64,000 nt of DNA from Eurosta solidaginis (GCF_040869045.1 NW_027136906.1:248001-312000), one strand, 5' to 3'. Counted from the first letter of the stretch, positions 20,447-32,907 are shown. A program made the numbers and translations. The notes: a model not told the origin generated them from the letters alone.

Positions 20447-23400
20447 ACATATCTGTGGAATTTTGACAAAACAACTTATTTCAAATCTGACAACTTTTCA
20501 GTAGAGCTAAATATGTGATTTGAATAAAACTGAAAGATATTTAAGGCAAAGTATACAGCGGATATAATAAAAGGAAATTTGCCCCGCAGTTTAAAATGTA
20601 TTTCTTAATTTTTAATGGAGTAATTTTCTTTAAAATGCCTTTAAAATTATATATGTTGTTATGTCAAAATTTTTTTATGTAAAACTTATACTTATTTCAA
20701 TTAAGTTGTTTTGTCAAAACTATTTTCTACATAAAATAGACAAAAATTTCCACCTATTTCAAAATAGGTTGTTTTGTAAGACTTAGCCAAGCAAACAAGT
20801 GTGAAATAAGGTGAAACGTAAAAAACACATAGTATATTTTTATGGAAATCCAATAACTTTTATGAATAGTTACATATGCATTTATTTAAAATATTAAATT
20901 TTATTATTATTATCAAAATCTCGTTATTCATTTTCTTCGATTTCATCAATATCTGAGTCTACTTCCACTTCGCAATCGCCTTCAACTTTTAAATTTTTGT
21001 AGTAACAGTGGAACTCTGTATTTATAAGAGGTAACACATTTCTTCTTGCTGGAAGAAATAGCCAGGGGTCCTGCGTAGCAATTATTTAACGAAAAATCCA
21101 AATTTTTTCGTCGTCTTTGATTAATATTTAACTCCTTGCAACTTTCATTACAGTCAAAGGAATTCTTATAATGCAATACGCCTGGTGTAGACTTTTTATA
21201 CCGCAACCAGCGTATATTTTTCCATTCGAATTTCTCGCCTGTGGGAAAACATAATTTAAAAGTGAATAAATGAATTATATATTTATACATATCATCAAAA
21301 GATTAAAATGCTGCCTCCGGGTTTGAAAACTTCTCTTTATGACTATTTCCAAAAGAAATTTTTGCAGTGTGCCGCTTATTCCATTTTTTAAATCCATTTT
21401 TGACAACTTGTGAACCCGGGGAAAATATTTTCTACTATAACTTATGATAATATAATGAGATAGGGTCTTCTCGAAACGCCTGCAGACCTAAAATGATTTT
21501 TCACTCAGACTTTGATAAAATAATGTATGTGTGTACCTGAGCTATTTGTTGTTTTCCAATTAGAGTTATTTTTAAACAAGCCGGAAAAATCAAAGAAGTC
21601 GTTTTGTTTTAGTTCGTGAACGATATACTTTTTGTTCGCAGCTGCGATAAGGTTTGCCCAATCATGTGGATGTTGGATAGATCCTGAAGAATTTTTTTCT
21701 TTTTTTCGATTTGGGCATGTACTGTGTCACATTCCATATGGGTGTGATCAACTACAAGAAATTTGTGGTCAATAGTTTCAATAGTTGTGCTTTTTAAAAC
21801 AATTTGGAACATTGCACAGATATTGGCATTGCGATTTTGCCCAGGGCATGAGTCACTATATAAAATAATGTGTTTGACCATCGGAAGTACCGTTGAAAGG
21901 CATTTAAAAATACACGACCCTATATCATTTGAGTCGGCAAACATTGTTGTAAATCCATTGAAAACATCATGACAGTTTTGTCGGCTACAGAAAGTTGTTT
22001 ATAGGCTTTCTTACAGCTTTAGGCAAAGTCTGCTTGGTCGTGATGCTCGTTTTGTAGTGACTTAAGACTAGATTTTTCTTCGGCGTCCAAAGAATTTTGT
22101 ATTTGCAACATAAACTTCTCGCAAGTGTTGCACAAATCAAGCTGCGGCTTTCTGAGTTTGATATTCAAAGAACGAAAATTTTCACAATATTTCGATTTTG
22201 AAACTGGATCAACAAATTTTTCCGCATACAGATTGTATAACTTCGAAATATTGAGATCACTTTGGAAGTACAACATGTTGGTGTGTCTACGGCTATAATG
22301 ACTTTGATATTTTGGTATGCTGCTTATCTGCTCCAAAACTTCATTATGATTTTCTATTGAGAGTTTGTGTGATGGAGCGTGTTTTCCGCGGCGATCTCCC
22401 TTAATAAGTCCACCACACTCCAGCTGAACTTTGTATTTGTTTAATCTTTTGATCATTTGTTCGGTTTCCCCAAATATTTTTAAGAATCACATTTTACATA
22501 CCCGATGTCATGCGGAACTGATCTCAAAGTGATACAAATAGTTATATTTGCGATCGCGAGGATTTGCTGATTTTCGAAAAGTTTCAGAATTTTTCGCCTC
22601 AACTTCAATTAAACTTGATACAAATTGTCGGCGTTTAGTGTAGTCCCCCAAACTCCAATAATTTTTAAAAAGGGTTTTCGGCTGGTCAAAGTTTAGTTTT
22701 AAGTGACATTTCCTGCGGCATTTTTTTAACCTTTCAATTTGTTTAGCTGGCATTTTTTTATTTTTATTAGTATAGTACTCTTTACCCAAATTTTTGTTTT
22801 GCTTATTAAGTTTTTTCATTTCCTTCATTCTTGGGGGAGAATCATTTTCTTCGGGTAGATCCCAATTAGTACTATAACTTGCGACTACTGATCTGTCTTC
22901 GATATTCTCCGAAGTAGAACTCAAATTCGACAGAGTAGATGGTATATAATCCGAGTAAAGAAAATCTGTGTCATAAAAAATATCTTCATTGTCACAAGAT
23001 TCTGGACTTTCTGTATCACTTTCACTGTTTTTCGTATTTTTTTGTTGCACGGTATATGAATTTAGTATATCAATAACACCAGTATCAAAAGATGTCATTG
23101 CCTCATTAGGTGGTGGCTCTAAAACTAATCCATCATCAAGCAAAATATGGCTTTGACACACTTTGTTTCTGATAAATTAACTAGATTTGTATTTTTAGAC
23201 ACTTTCCTAGCCATATCTGCCATCTGGCGTCCCCTTTGCATATTTAGTTTTAATGGTTTTATTGTAACCGAAATCACTTATTTTTGAAATTTTTTCAATA
23301 CAGCATTTGGCAAAAGCACTTATTTATAGATAAAAAATATATTGAACACTCTTTTCACTTTTACAAAAGCACGTATTTCAAAATAAGATGTCTTGTTTTT

Positions 23401-23822
23401 TCAAAATTACCCCGATACTAATTTCACAAAACAAACTATTTCAATATAAGTTGCCAAAAAAATGAATTGTAATTTGACATAACAATTTATTTGGAAAAAG
23501 GGTGCTTTGTGAAATATGATTTTTATTTTCATGGCCGTCTTAAATCGAAATAAGTTGTTATAAAAAAACTACAATGATTACAATTATTTGAAGTTTTTTG
23601 AATTTTTCGACTTAACTGAGAAAAGTTGTTTTCACCGACGCAGTTTAGAAAAAAAATGAGTTAAGTTGATTTTTCGGATACTGTAACTTTCTAACTAAAC
23701 ATCATAGAAATAAACCAGTAAGACCAAAATATGCATACCAATTGACAAAATTACATGCAATTAATATCTAAAATATTTCCTATCTTGAGATAAGTTGTTT
23801 TGTCAAAACTCCACAGATATGT
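20447..23822 (-). mobile_element. DNA transposon with 38-bp TIRs and subterminal repeats
   Basis: The ends at 20447-20484 and 23785-23822 are inverted copies starting ACATATCTGTGG and sharing TTTTGACAAAACAACTTAT, with two mismatches in 38. The word ACAAAACAACTTATTTCAAA recurs in diverged form in both orientations inside each end: near 20695-20715, 20750-20785, 23370-23400, 23430-23455, 23480 and 23545. These look like transposase-binding repeats. A transposase-like pseudogene lies on the minus strand. I did not find a clear target duplication, so the superfamily is open. Confidence 0.85.
20982..23241 (-). pseudogene. Unclassified DDE-like transposase relic
   Basis: The likely start is 23241 (MQRGRQMADMARK). 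An acidic/serine-rich N-terminal region, a basic block with ERLKKCRRKCHLKL and WSLGDYTKRRQFVSSLIE (22700-22600), and GDRRGKHAPSHKLS with SHYSRRHTNMLYFQSDLNIS (22400-22250) follow. Next come YCENFRSLNIKLRKPQLDLC, HHDQADFA, then HIILYSDSCPGQNRNAN (about 21870-21820) and HTHMECDTVHAQIEKKKK (21740-21700). D and E residues in these last two motifs fit a DDE core. A segment is deleted between QQCLPT (about 21945) and NDIGSCIFK. Gaps near 21560-21500 (CAG/GTACAC to TTTTAG) and before 21240 (TTTTCCCACAG) look like short introns. Proteins of this kind occur in many insects; I cannot name the family. Confidence 0.65.
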
Positions 23823-25049
23823 AGTATTACCCATGCGTGCACTCATACACATGCACATATATCTACGTATGTGTGTAGGTTGCTCATTTATACAATTATA
23901 CAAGCTTTAACATATAGGTAGTTACCAGGACCAGGTCATGTAAAAACTGCTTGTTGCGCTTGCTTTTTAAAAATGCAAGTAAATATGTGGTGAAAGTGAA
24001 AATATGTGACATTTTCACTATTCACAACTATCGCACACCTACACACAATATGCATATTTGTATGTTAAAAATGTATTTTAATTTATATTTAGCTAAAGAA
24101 TCGCTATGCAAATTAAATGGTGGTGTCGCAGCCGCGGGCACAAATGGACAAACGATTGTGGAAGAAAGTTTACCGGCGTGCTTCATTAAAATTTAAAAAA
24201 ATGCGTAAAAAAATTGTTTAGGAAAGATTTTTAAAATTACCATTTTTAAAAATTCCTAACCTAAAGTAACTGCTGAGTACATATCAGGATATCAATAGAT
24301 GGTGGTTGACATGCCATCCTTTTCTTCCATGCGTATATCAGCTTCAGCATCCGTGTAGAAGGAACGAAGAAGGGAAGGACCTTTAGAAACACTTGTACAA
24401 TAAACTGGTGTAAATTCCAGATATATAGAGCAGGAAGAGTTCAGCCATTGAGGAGTTATTAAAGGTGATGAAAACTGCGTACAACACAGCTTGTCCTCTG
24501 AGAAGATTGAGTTGAGTCTTCTTAGATGCCAGGTAAACGACATATTTAATCATGTAAAATTTGCAGAAAGCGAAGAATATTGGGAAAAATAAAAAGGTCT
24601 GTTGAGGATCCATAAGCGAGAAATCAACAGATCGACGAGGATGTCATGAAAAGAACTTTGTGCGCGTAAAGAATGCCTTTGCAATATGGTAAGGCTGAGG
24701 AAAGTCCTATAATGGGGAAATACAGTACAAGGACTGATAGAAAAGGTCGACTGGTAATGGTCACACAGTAGTGAAAATTTTTTTGAGGTATTACTTAGAA
24801 ACGCCACATCGGGAGATTGTATGGAAGAGTTGTGTTTTACAACATTTCCAGTCGAAATATTGAAATATTGAGCGATCAGTACCATGATTAGTGGAAAATT
24901 TCAAAATTAAATGGGCGATAAAAATTTTGCCAAAACTACACAATCTTGAAGAAAGGCTTAAGTAGGCTTCTTACTTAAAGCTCAAAGTACCAGTCACATG
25001 CATCCGAATGACAACCGGCCCTGCCCATTAGCTTGATATATTTTTCATA
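23823..25049. other. Stretch without recognisable gene
   Basis: AT-rich. The small frames at 23951-24196 and 24292-24885 show no motifs. Parts of 24300-25040 could be an eroded upstream region of the RT fragment that follows. Confidence 0.45.
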
Positions 25050-25425
25050 TCTTACGCACTGGATTGAAGATCACCCAGCCTTAAAAAATTGGATTGGCTC
25101 CATTTTAAGCAGCAAAATTATCATGTCACAAATAGGTATATGCGAGGCCACAAAATTTGTTAACACATTAATGCCACAAGGCGGGCATCACCCACGATGT
25201 AAATGCTGGTCATCAAATCATTGCTTAGGCGGTTTGGACGAGGACCCGTCAAACTCACGTCGTATGCTGATGACGATTCAGTCATCATAAGCAGCAGATG
25301 CCTAACAAAAATTAGTATTCTGATGCATCTGGCGCTTTGGGATGTATATACCTGAGCAGCTGGAGTCAGGCTAAACACAAACGTGAAAAAAGCCCATCTA
25401 TTATTATTTTCTAGGAAATATATAA
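25050..25425 (+). pseudogene. R1/LOA-type reverse transcriptase fragment
   Basis: Reads ALKNWIGSILSSKIIMSQIG, TLMPQGGHHPR (motif B, normally GTPQGGVLSPL), GLDEDP, then in another frame TSYADD (25259 region) with VIISSRCLTKISILMHLALW and AAGVRLNTNVKKAHLLLFSR. This is the RT palm from motif B to motif D of R1/LOA-group non-LTR elements, with frameshifts. It ends abruptly at the next element. Confidence 0.65.
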
Positions 25426-27180
25426 AGTAAGCTTAAAATTTATAAAGCTGATAATTCCATTCATACTTTCAACCCTAACACACATTTTGAATTTTTCCAT
25501 CACTACCTCGACGTTTCCGGACTCCTGGAAAATAGCTAAAGTTAATCCAATCTCTAAAAATCGTTCGGGAGCCATTCCATCAGATTTTCGGCCAATTAGC
25601 ATACTTCCTTCTTTGTCAAGGTTTTTGGAAAGCCTAATGGTTACCCAAATAGTTGATTATCTATACAACAATAATCTTCCTGTCGAAAACCAGTCAGGAT
25701 ATAAAAAGGAGGACAGCTGCGCAACTGCTATGCTTAAAGTAATTGATGATATTAGACCGCACTTCGACAAAGGTGATTTAACTGTTTTAACTGTATTGGA
25801 TTTCTCCAAGGCTTTTGACAAAGTTGACCGTAGAATACTTTTGCACAAGCTTGAAAAGTATTTTGGGTTTTCTGAAAGCGCAATAAATCTGCTAAAAAAC
25901 TACCTTAGTAATCGTTGGCAAAAGGTTGTGACTAAAAATATGGCTTCTGAGATAAGAAGATTGCATCCGGGGGTACCTCAGGGATCCATTTTGGGCCCGA
26001 TTTTGTTCAGTATTTTTATTAATGATATGGTCTACTGCTGTAAAAATGTGTCCGTACACCTGTATGCGGATGATGCACAAGTATATCTATCCCGTCCAAG
26101 TGGACTATGTGAAGATTTGATAGCTAGAATCAATTATTGTGTGCACTCTATCTCTATTTGGGCCAAATGTAATAATATGAGTCTTAACGCAAAAAAAACC
26201 AAATCCATATATATTTCACACAGGTCAAATTGTGAAGAATTCTTTCCCATAATAATTTTAGAGGACTCGTCTATAAATTTCTTGTCAGTTGTAACTAGCC
26301 TTGGTTACAAAGTTAATTCATACCTTGGGTGCTCCGATTATATAAACCAAATCATATCTAGAATTTATTTCATTCTAAGAAAGCTGTGGTATACAGCTAA
26401 CTTCGTCCCGCAGGATACGAAATTGCGTTTGGTGAAAACCTTTATAGTTCCATTCACTTCTTATGGCGAACTCATCTACGGACACCTAGATAGCGCATCT
26501 GAGCGAAAACTTTCAAAGGCCATAAACAGCTGTGCAAGGTATGTGTTTTGTAGGCGTAAGTATGACCACATCTCACAATTTAGTTACACGATACTCGATT
26601 GCAATCTGACTTGCTACTTGAAGTACCGCAATCTTATATATATGCATAAACCCATTAATATGAGAAATCCAAATTACCTTTTTGAAAAGTTGGCTTTTGC
26701 GCATTCGATTAGAACACTCAACCTCATCGTACCAAAACATTATTATAATACTCCATCACGAACGTTTTTTGTCAGTGTTGTCAAACTCTGGAACTCTTTA
26801 GCAAACAAAATTAAATCGATAACAAATTCCAGACACTTTAAATTGGAAGTGTTTAAGTTTTTAAATATCTAAATATTTCTTCCTATTTTCTTTTACTTTT
26901 TCATTCTTATGACCTTTTTTTCTGTTTTTCATATTTTAAGGAATAAATCTTTGTAAACCTAAAATATTTGTTATAAGTTGTTAATTATGATTTAAATTAA
27001 TGCAATTTTTTATGATATGCATATATAGTAATTATTATTGTTATTAGATATTATTATTATTAATTATATATGAAAATATTGTAAATTAATTAGTGATGAT
27101 GGGCTTAAAAGACATTAGTCTTACGCTCAACCAACGAGTCTTATAAATAAATAAATATATATATATATATATATATATAA
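25426..27180 (+). mobile_element. 5'-truncated CR1/Jockey-type non-LTR element
   Basis: An uninterrupted RT frame is followed by an AT-rich 3' untranslated region ending in TAAATAAATAAATATATATA (27147-27180). The endonuclease and any first ORF are missing, as is typical of 5' truncation during target-primed insertion. It abuts the R1/LOA fragment at about 25425. Confidence 0.85.
25487..26872 (+). CDS. Reverse transcriptase, partial (no endonuclease)
   Basis: A 461-residue frame, open upstream to about 25430, so it is the C-terminal part of a larger polymerase rather than a real start; the first codon here is TTG. RT motifs in order: FPDSWKIAKVNPI (10-22), FRPISILPSLSRFLE (34-48), VLDFSKAFDKVD (103-114, motif A with Asp), HPGVPQGSILGP (160-171, motif B), HLYADDAQVYL (191-201, motif C) and MSLNAKKTKSIYIS (motif D). 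The thumb follows and the C-terminal LWNSLANKIKSI is usual for this CR1/Jockey-like group. RT would copy the element RNA at the nicked target. No stops or lost catalytic residues are seen, so this insertion is relatively young, but it lacks the endonuclease and cannot move alone. Confidence 0.85.
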   Translation: MNFSITTSTFPDSWKIAKVNPISKNRSGAIPSDFRPISILPSLSRFLESLMVTQIVDYLYNNNLPVENQSGYKKEDSCATAMLKVIDDIRPHFDKGDLTVLTVLDFSKAFDKVDRRILLHKLEKYFGFSESAINLLKNYLSNRWQKVVTKNMASEIRRLHPGVPQGSILGPILFSIFINDMVYCCKNVSVHLYADDAQVYLSRPSGLCEDLIARINYCVHSISIWAKCNNMSLNAKKTKSIYISHRSNCEEFFPIIILEDSSINFLSVVTSLGYKVNSYLGCSDYINQIISRIYFILRKLWYTANFVPQDTKLRLVKTFIVPFTSYGELIYGHLDSASERKLSKAINSCARYVFCRRKYDHISQFSYTILDCNLTCYLKYRNLIYMHKPINMRNPNYLFEKLAFAHSIRTLNLIVPKHYYNTPSRTFFVSVVKLWNSLANKIKSITNSRHFKLEVFKFLNI

Positions 27181-27181
27181 C

Positions 27182-28290
27182 TGGGCTTAGCCTAAGCTCC
27201 GAGGGGTAACTCTACAAGACAAATGCAGCGCAAAATATCCAGTAACTATACCAGATACCAAGCTCTCGTTGAAACTCCATACGAAATATTGAACGAAGAA
27301 AGCCTCCGTAGCACTGTATTGGGTATTTGAAACAATTTTCAAGCCCATATTATACTTTGTGTTTATTTTTTTGGGGACAGCCACAAAAAAAGTACGGACA
27401 TCAGAAAACTAGAGGAGTGAAGCTTATAGATTATCAATGATTAGCATAACGTCAGACCTAGAACTGTCCCAACAGCAGCATTGCATGCCATTCAACACAA
27501 CACGTCTGCAAAATTTATGGCCAAAATTATGGCGCTAGCAACTGCAACAAAGCTTAAGGCCTCGGAACAGCTAAGGTGAAGATCTTATAGCTATGGCAGT
27601 ATAGCTTCTTCTTATATGGGACGAGCGAAGCACACGCTCCAGTGCCTGAGCATCGAAGGATATCTATGGGCCATAGCAGAGCTGGAAGGTTTGTGCAAGA
27701 GTGCGAAAGTGGTAAAACATAATATACATGTGTAAACCGATGGTTTATAATTAACGGAAGGGGTCGAATCTTCCGACTACTGTGTTAGTCTAAAAAAAAG
27801 TAGACCTACAGGCTGCCAGAAAACTGCAGTTTCTTTCAGGCGGAAATCGAAGCCATGAATAAATCAGCAGTAAACTCTGGGGGAAGCGTGCGTACGCTGC
27901 AGTCGCGTCAATATAACTGTTGATAGTCAGTTCATCAAGAAGTGTCCCGCAGAGAGACTTCGTTCGTGCCAGACGATATATAAATACTGAATTTTTGGTC
28001 ATAATAGCATATAATGCATCAAAGAGGCCGATGAGTTAGCAAAGGAAGCCCCTAATTGAGACAGCTTATGATACATCAAACAGTCAAGGCGTGGACACAA
28101 GCGCGGAGCAGCGAAATTTGCAAGATTAATTTGCAAATTCTACAACATAAGACTCACAAATTTATTTATGTCTTTAAATAGAACTCGACAGCACCTTTTA
28201 ACGTTATTTTTTTGGCATTGTCAGTAACAACGGATGTAGGAAGTGCGAGTTTTGCGATCTTAAGGCAGATGTTAAGCTAGAACTTGAAAT
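27182..28290 (+). pseudogene. Eroded RNase H region of a non-LTR element
   Basis: Weak and frame-broken. Near 27740-27850 the order resembles an RNase H start (KP-DGL with a GVGS-like stretch). Near 27910-27960 it shows ITVDSQ, and near 28030 ADELAKEAP, which matches the terminal ADELA motif of RNase H in R1/LOA/I elements. The rest is unrecognisable. Identity as a non-LTR RNase H is inference from motif order. Confidence 0.4.
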
Positions 28291-28299
28291 CTTCTACTA

Positions 28300-28450
28300 T
28301 TGGCAAAGAAGATAGAGATATTCTGTAACATAAATCCCGGTTCCTGATTTGGGATTTTTCGTTTAGTCGTCAAACAAATTTTGGTAATACTTTGGACACA
28401 TTTAGTCTATGTGCGGTCTTTATTAATCGGTCAATTTAACCCAACCTAAC
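28300..28450 (-). repeat. Dispersed repeat family C, inverted copy
   Basis: Minus strand reads GTTAGGTTGGGTTAAATTGA, CGCACATAGACTAAATGTGT, TACCAAAATTTGTTTGACGA, then AAATCCCAAATCAGGAACCG, matching the blocks at 15690-15790. Confidence 0.7.
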
Positions 28451-28709
28451 AACCATGTTTTTAATTGCAATGCTGCTGATTCATTTCATTGATTGCGATT
28501 TGCGTTCTATTAAGCGTCTTCAAAGCTATCGATATTGGTTGATTTCATGTACTGACCATGTTCCATACAGCTTTAATATTGCTTGAAACTTATGCATTTA
28601 TTACTTATTGGTTGCACATGAAATATATGCAAATTTCTTCATAAACTAACAGCCTCATTATGTTTGGCGAACGATACACTCAACGAACGATACCTGTTCG
28701 TGTGCTCAT

Positions 28710-28846
28710 GGTATTCTGAATCTTACATTGCCGTTTATCGTGTAGCTTTACGTCCTTCGTCAACTACACGATATCAAGTGTCAAACTTGCAACCCTGTGC
28801 ACTGTGTTGGGCACGTCCATAAACTTTACAAAATAAGTGAAATAAA
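28710..28846 (+). mobile_element. Left part of a Harbinger-like element split by PLE1
   Basis: GGTATTCTGAATC (28710-28722) is matched in inverse orientation by GATACAGAATACC (33353-33365), 12 of 13 positions. Together with the short Harbinger-like peptide at 33077-33190, this suggests the two flanks of PLE1 were one element. The TIR assignment is tentative. Confidence 0.4.
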
Positions 28847-28963
28847 GATGTCGAGCCCCTGAAGATGCCAAGGAGCTTGGCGAAACGTCGGGTTTATAAG
28901 TGAAGTTTAATCTTGCACTGTTCAAATATCTGACCATACAAGCCTATAATAATTCTGAATTTA
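28847..28963 (+). repeat. PLE1 upstream pLTR
   Basis: Starts GATGTCGAGCCCCTGAAGAT and ends GCCTATAATAATTCTGAATT-TA. It matches 32908-33024 except for two visible substitutions near the ribozyme core. Confidence 0.9.
28854..28894 (+). ncRNA. Hammerhead-ribozyme-like motif, PLE1 upstream
   Basis: Core CUGAAGA (28859-28865), one extra U, stem II GCCAAG/CUUGGC with loop GAG, then GAAA (28882-28885) and a self-complementary ACGU followed by C as the cleavage-site base. Stem I is AGCCC pairing with GGGUU. Penelope-type elements are known to carry minimal hammerheads of this style that may act as dimers. The extra U after CUGANGA departs from the textbook core. Confidence 0.75.
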
Positions 28964-29089
28964 ATAAAATCAAATTGGTCAGCAAAAATCGATCACACAT
29001 TAAAATCTTATCGGAAGGCCTGCCGACAAACAATTTTCACATCTTTATTTACTTTCTACCAACACAAACAAAGAGCGAAATAATCCAAC

Positions 29090-31280
29090 ATGAAACACTT
29101 CTACAAACATATGCGATATAAATACGGAGAATAAACATATAAAACCCTTAAACAACACAGTAAACAGAAACAAAAACTAACAAAACAAACAGCGCAACTG
29201 AAATTCCTATTGGAATGTAGGAAATACGAAATAATACCCCAACACCTGACTGATTCAACCAAGAGGATATCCATACAAACAACATCACAACACATAATTC
29301 AACAAGTAGAGAAGGCAAAAAGACTATTACACAAAAAAATGCTAAATTTAGAAATCACACAAACAAACATCAACATAAAATCAACTAGAGATCAAATAAT
29401 CTGTGCTGAGCGACAACTACAACACAACCTTAATGTAAGTGATTTCTACTCTGTCACACATAATCAAACAATTCTAAGCCAGAGAATGGCAGACGAAATA
29501 AAAACAACACAAACATCCAAACTTGAGAAACTGAAGCAGAAACAACTACGAACTTTGGGCATAAGAGTGAACAGTGACTGGTTCATAAACTACACGAAAA
29601 TACATTTTCCTGAAGAAGTCAAATGGATTCTCTCCCTTGGGAAAAAATTTACACTTCCTACAACAAACACCACATTCAAACCTTTAAAAATCATAGCAGA
29701 GATTGAGCAAGTGATACAGCAATTTGAGAACGAGAGAGCTAAAGAAATGGAAAGATGCCGATTAAGCAACAGAATCTCACAATACAAACGGCAAATTAAA
29801 CATAGCCCAACGGACAAATTTATACTGGAAACCTACAGCAAAGCAAAGGCTCTTCTAAGAAGACACAAAGATATCATCGTCACGGATTCAGACAAAGGCA
29901 ACAAGACAGTTGTTATGTACAAGGCAGATTACAAAGAGAAAATGGGCAAACTACTTGAGGACAAAAGCACATACAGAATGGCTAGAAATGACCCAACAGA
30001 CACGCTACAGAAACAAAACAACAACCTTATCAACGAACTTTACAAAGATAAACTGATTAGTCTTAAAGACAAACATCACCTCACATGTACGGCAGCAAAT
30101 GCACCACGATTATACGGTTTACCAAAAATTCATAAACCGAATTTACCCTTACGTCCCATAGCTTCATCAATGAACGTTCCATGTTATGATCTTTCAAAGT
30201 TCGTTGGTAAAATACTAAACAATTTAATCTCAGAAGAATACAATGTAAAAAACTCGTTTAGACTCAAAGATAAATTGGAAAACATTGAAATATGTAGTGA
30301 CGACATATTAGTATCCTTCGATGTAGTCTCCCTATTCACCAACATCCCCATATACTTAGCAATAAAGATAATAATGGACAAATTCCAACAACTACAATGT
30401 AACATACCAAAAAACAAATTTTTAAAATTACTGAATTTTTGCCTGAAAGATAATAATTATTTTATGTATGATGGGAAAATTTACACCCAAAGCTTTGGTA
30501 TGCCCATGGGTAACCCTCTTTCACCGACAATAGCAGATATCATCATGGATGACTTACTAGACAACACTATTTTGGAATTGAAGAAACTACATAAAATAAA
30601 TATCAAGTTCATAGTTAAGTACGTGGATGATATATTTGCTATTGTAAAACGAGATGACTTAGACATCATACTGAGAACTCTAAATCAACTACCCGAGCCA
30701 ATTAGTGGAGACCCTAATAGAACAGAAATTAAAAGAGACTAACAAAAAGCAACATCATACAACAACCACACAAACACCTACCGAAACCAAACAATACCAC
30801 AGCATCACCTACATACCAAAGTTCACAGAAAAAGTTCACGCAAACATAAGAGAACAAAAACGAAATATTTCTCTAGCATACAAATCCAACTGCACTCTCT
30901 CCACTATATTTACCAAGACAAAAAGCCCAGTAGAACCACACCAATAAAACGATGTAATCTACCACGTACAATGCAAAGGTGGAGAAAACACACAATGCGA
31001 CAAAATATACATAGGGACGACGAAAAGAAAATTGGGAGTTCGACTAGCAGAGCACGAAGCGGACATAAACAAAAAGAAAAGCGGCACGGCACTTGCTCAA
31101 CATATTCTAACACATGGACACACCGCTGATTTACAAAATACAAAAATAATAGACACAGAGAGGAAAGAGAAAAAGCGGTACACACTAGAGAGTCTTCACA
31201 TACTAAAAAATAGAGAGAAAGCAGTAAATAGACGAGAAGATACTGATCAAATTGCGGCAGCATATCTATTATGCTTATGA
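29090..31280 (+). pseudogene. Penelope-like RT with GIY-YIG endonuclease, broken
   Basis: ATG at 29090 (MKHFYKHMRYKYGE) meets a single TAA at 29132. The same frame then stays open to 30742. It covers a basic coiled-coil-like N-terminus (KQHSKQKQKLTKQ, LECRKYEIIPQHL) and the RT: DSDKGNKTVVMYKADY, APRLYGLPKIHKPNLPLRPI, SFDVVSLFTNIPIYLAIK (motif A), SFGMPMGNPLSPTIADI (motif B) and KYVDDIFAIVK (motif C). Compared with the PLE2 frame at 57475-58920, roughly 290 bases of the thumb (58018-58310 equivalent) are missing, with the join near 30700 shifting frame. The last frame (30705-31280) has one TAA at 30945 and the GIY-YIG domain (KIYIGTTKRKLGVRLAEHE). It is an inactive copy of the retroelement enzyme that copies RNA at a nick made by its endonuclease. 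Confidence 0.88.
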
Positions 31281-31350
31281 TTTGAAATTAGTTTTGACAA
31301 ATATACCAAACATGCATGGTATTATATACTTCTATGAGTTTTGTGATATT

Positions 31351-32779
31351 TATACTCAGTTGAGCAGAGCTCACAGAGTATATTAAGTTTGATTGGATAA
31401 CGGTTGGTTGTACATATATAAAGGAATCGAGATAGATATAGACTTCTATATATCAAAATAATAAGGATCGAAAAAAAATTTGATTGAGCCATGTCCGTCC
31501 GTCCGTCCGTCCGTCCGTCCGTTAACACGATAACTTGAGTAAATTTTGAGGTATCTTGATGAAATTTGGTATGCAGGTTCCTGAGTACACATCTCAGATC
31601 GCTATTTAAAATGAACGATATCGGACTATAACCACGCCCACTTTTTCCATATCGAAAATTTCGAAAAACCTAAAAAGTGCGATAATTCATTACAAAAGAC
31701 AGCTAAAGCGACGGAACTTGGTAGATGAGTTGAACTTATGACGCAGAATAGAAAATTAGTAAAATTTTGGACAATGGGCGTGGCACCGCCCACTTTTAAA
31801 AGAAGGTAATTTAAAAGTTTTGCAAGCTGTAATTTGGCAGTCGTTGAAGATATCTTGATGAAATTTGGCAGGAACGTTACTTCTATTACTATATGTACGC
31901 ATAATAAAAATTAGCAAAATCGGAGAAGGACCACGCCCACTTTTAAAAAAAAAATTTTTTTAAAGTAAAATTTTAACAAAAAATTTAATATCTTTACAGT
32001 ATATAAGTAAATTATGTCAACATTCAACTCCAGTAATGATATGGTGCAACAAAATACAAAAATAAAAGAAAATTTCAAAATGGGCATGGCTCCGCCCTTT
32101 TTCATTTAATTTGTCTAGGATACTTTTAACGCCATAAGTCGAACAAAAATTAACCAATCCTTTTGAAATTTGGTAGGGGCATAGATTTTATGACATTAAC
32201 TGTTTTCTGTGAAAATGGGCGAAATCGGTTGATGCCACGCCCAGTTTTTATACACAGGCGTCCGTCTGTCCTTCCGCATGGCCGTTAACACGATAACTTG
32301 GGCAAAAATCGACATATCTTTAATGAACTTAGTTCACGTGCTTACTTGAACTCACTTTATCTTGGTGTGAAAAATGAACGAAATCCGACTATAACCACGC
32401 CCACTTTTTCGATATCGAAAATTACGAAAAATGAAAAAATGCCATAATTCTATACCAAATACGAAAAAAAGCATGAAACATGGTAAGGTAATTTTTAAAA
32501 TACTCATTAACACCTTTCATTTGAAACCCATAACATACAAACGCATTCTAGAGTCAACCCTGATCCACCTTTATGGCTATATCCCTAAATGGCATCCACC
32601 TATAGAACTATGGCCCACTCCCTCATAAAATACTCTTTAAAGCCTTTCATTTGATACACATTCCAGGGTTTCCCTCGGTTCATTTTCCTACATGGTTATT
32701 TTCCCTTATGTTTTCACCATAGCTCTCAACTGAGTATGTAATGTTCGGTTACACCCGAACTTAACCTTCCTTACTTGTT
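31351..32779 (+). mobile_element. Family A repeat element, copy 3 (array mostly lost)
   Basis: Left end TATACTCAGTTGAGCAGAGC, right end CTTCCTTACTTGTT. It is collinear with copy 2 through 32480, then jumps to about two array units (32495-32650) and the right end. It is inserted in the PLE1 3' untranslated region, so it is younger than PLE1. The CCGTCCG tract is at 31494-31522. Confidence 0.88.
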
Positions 32780-32907
32780 ATTTTAATTATTATTTCATGT
32801 GAGTTTCTTTTTTCCGCATTTAATGTTTGTGTCATGATTTACCAATGTTTATGTTCCAACTTGTTTTTACAAATTTGTCTTTGTTATTGTTATTGTTTTT
32901 AAATAAA

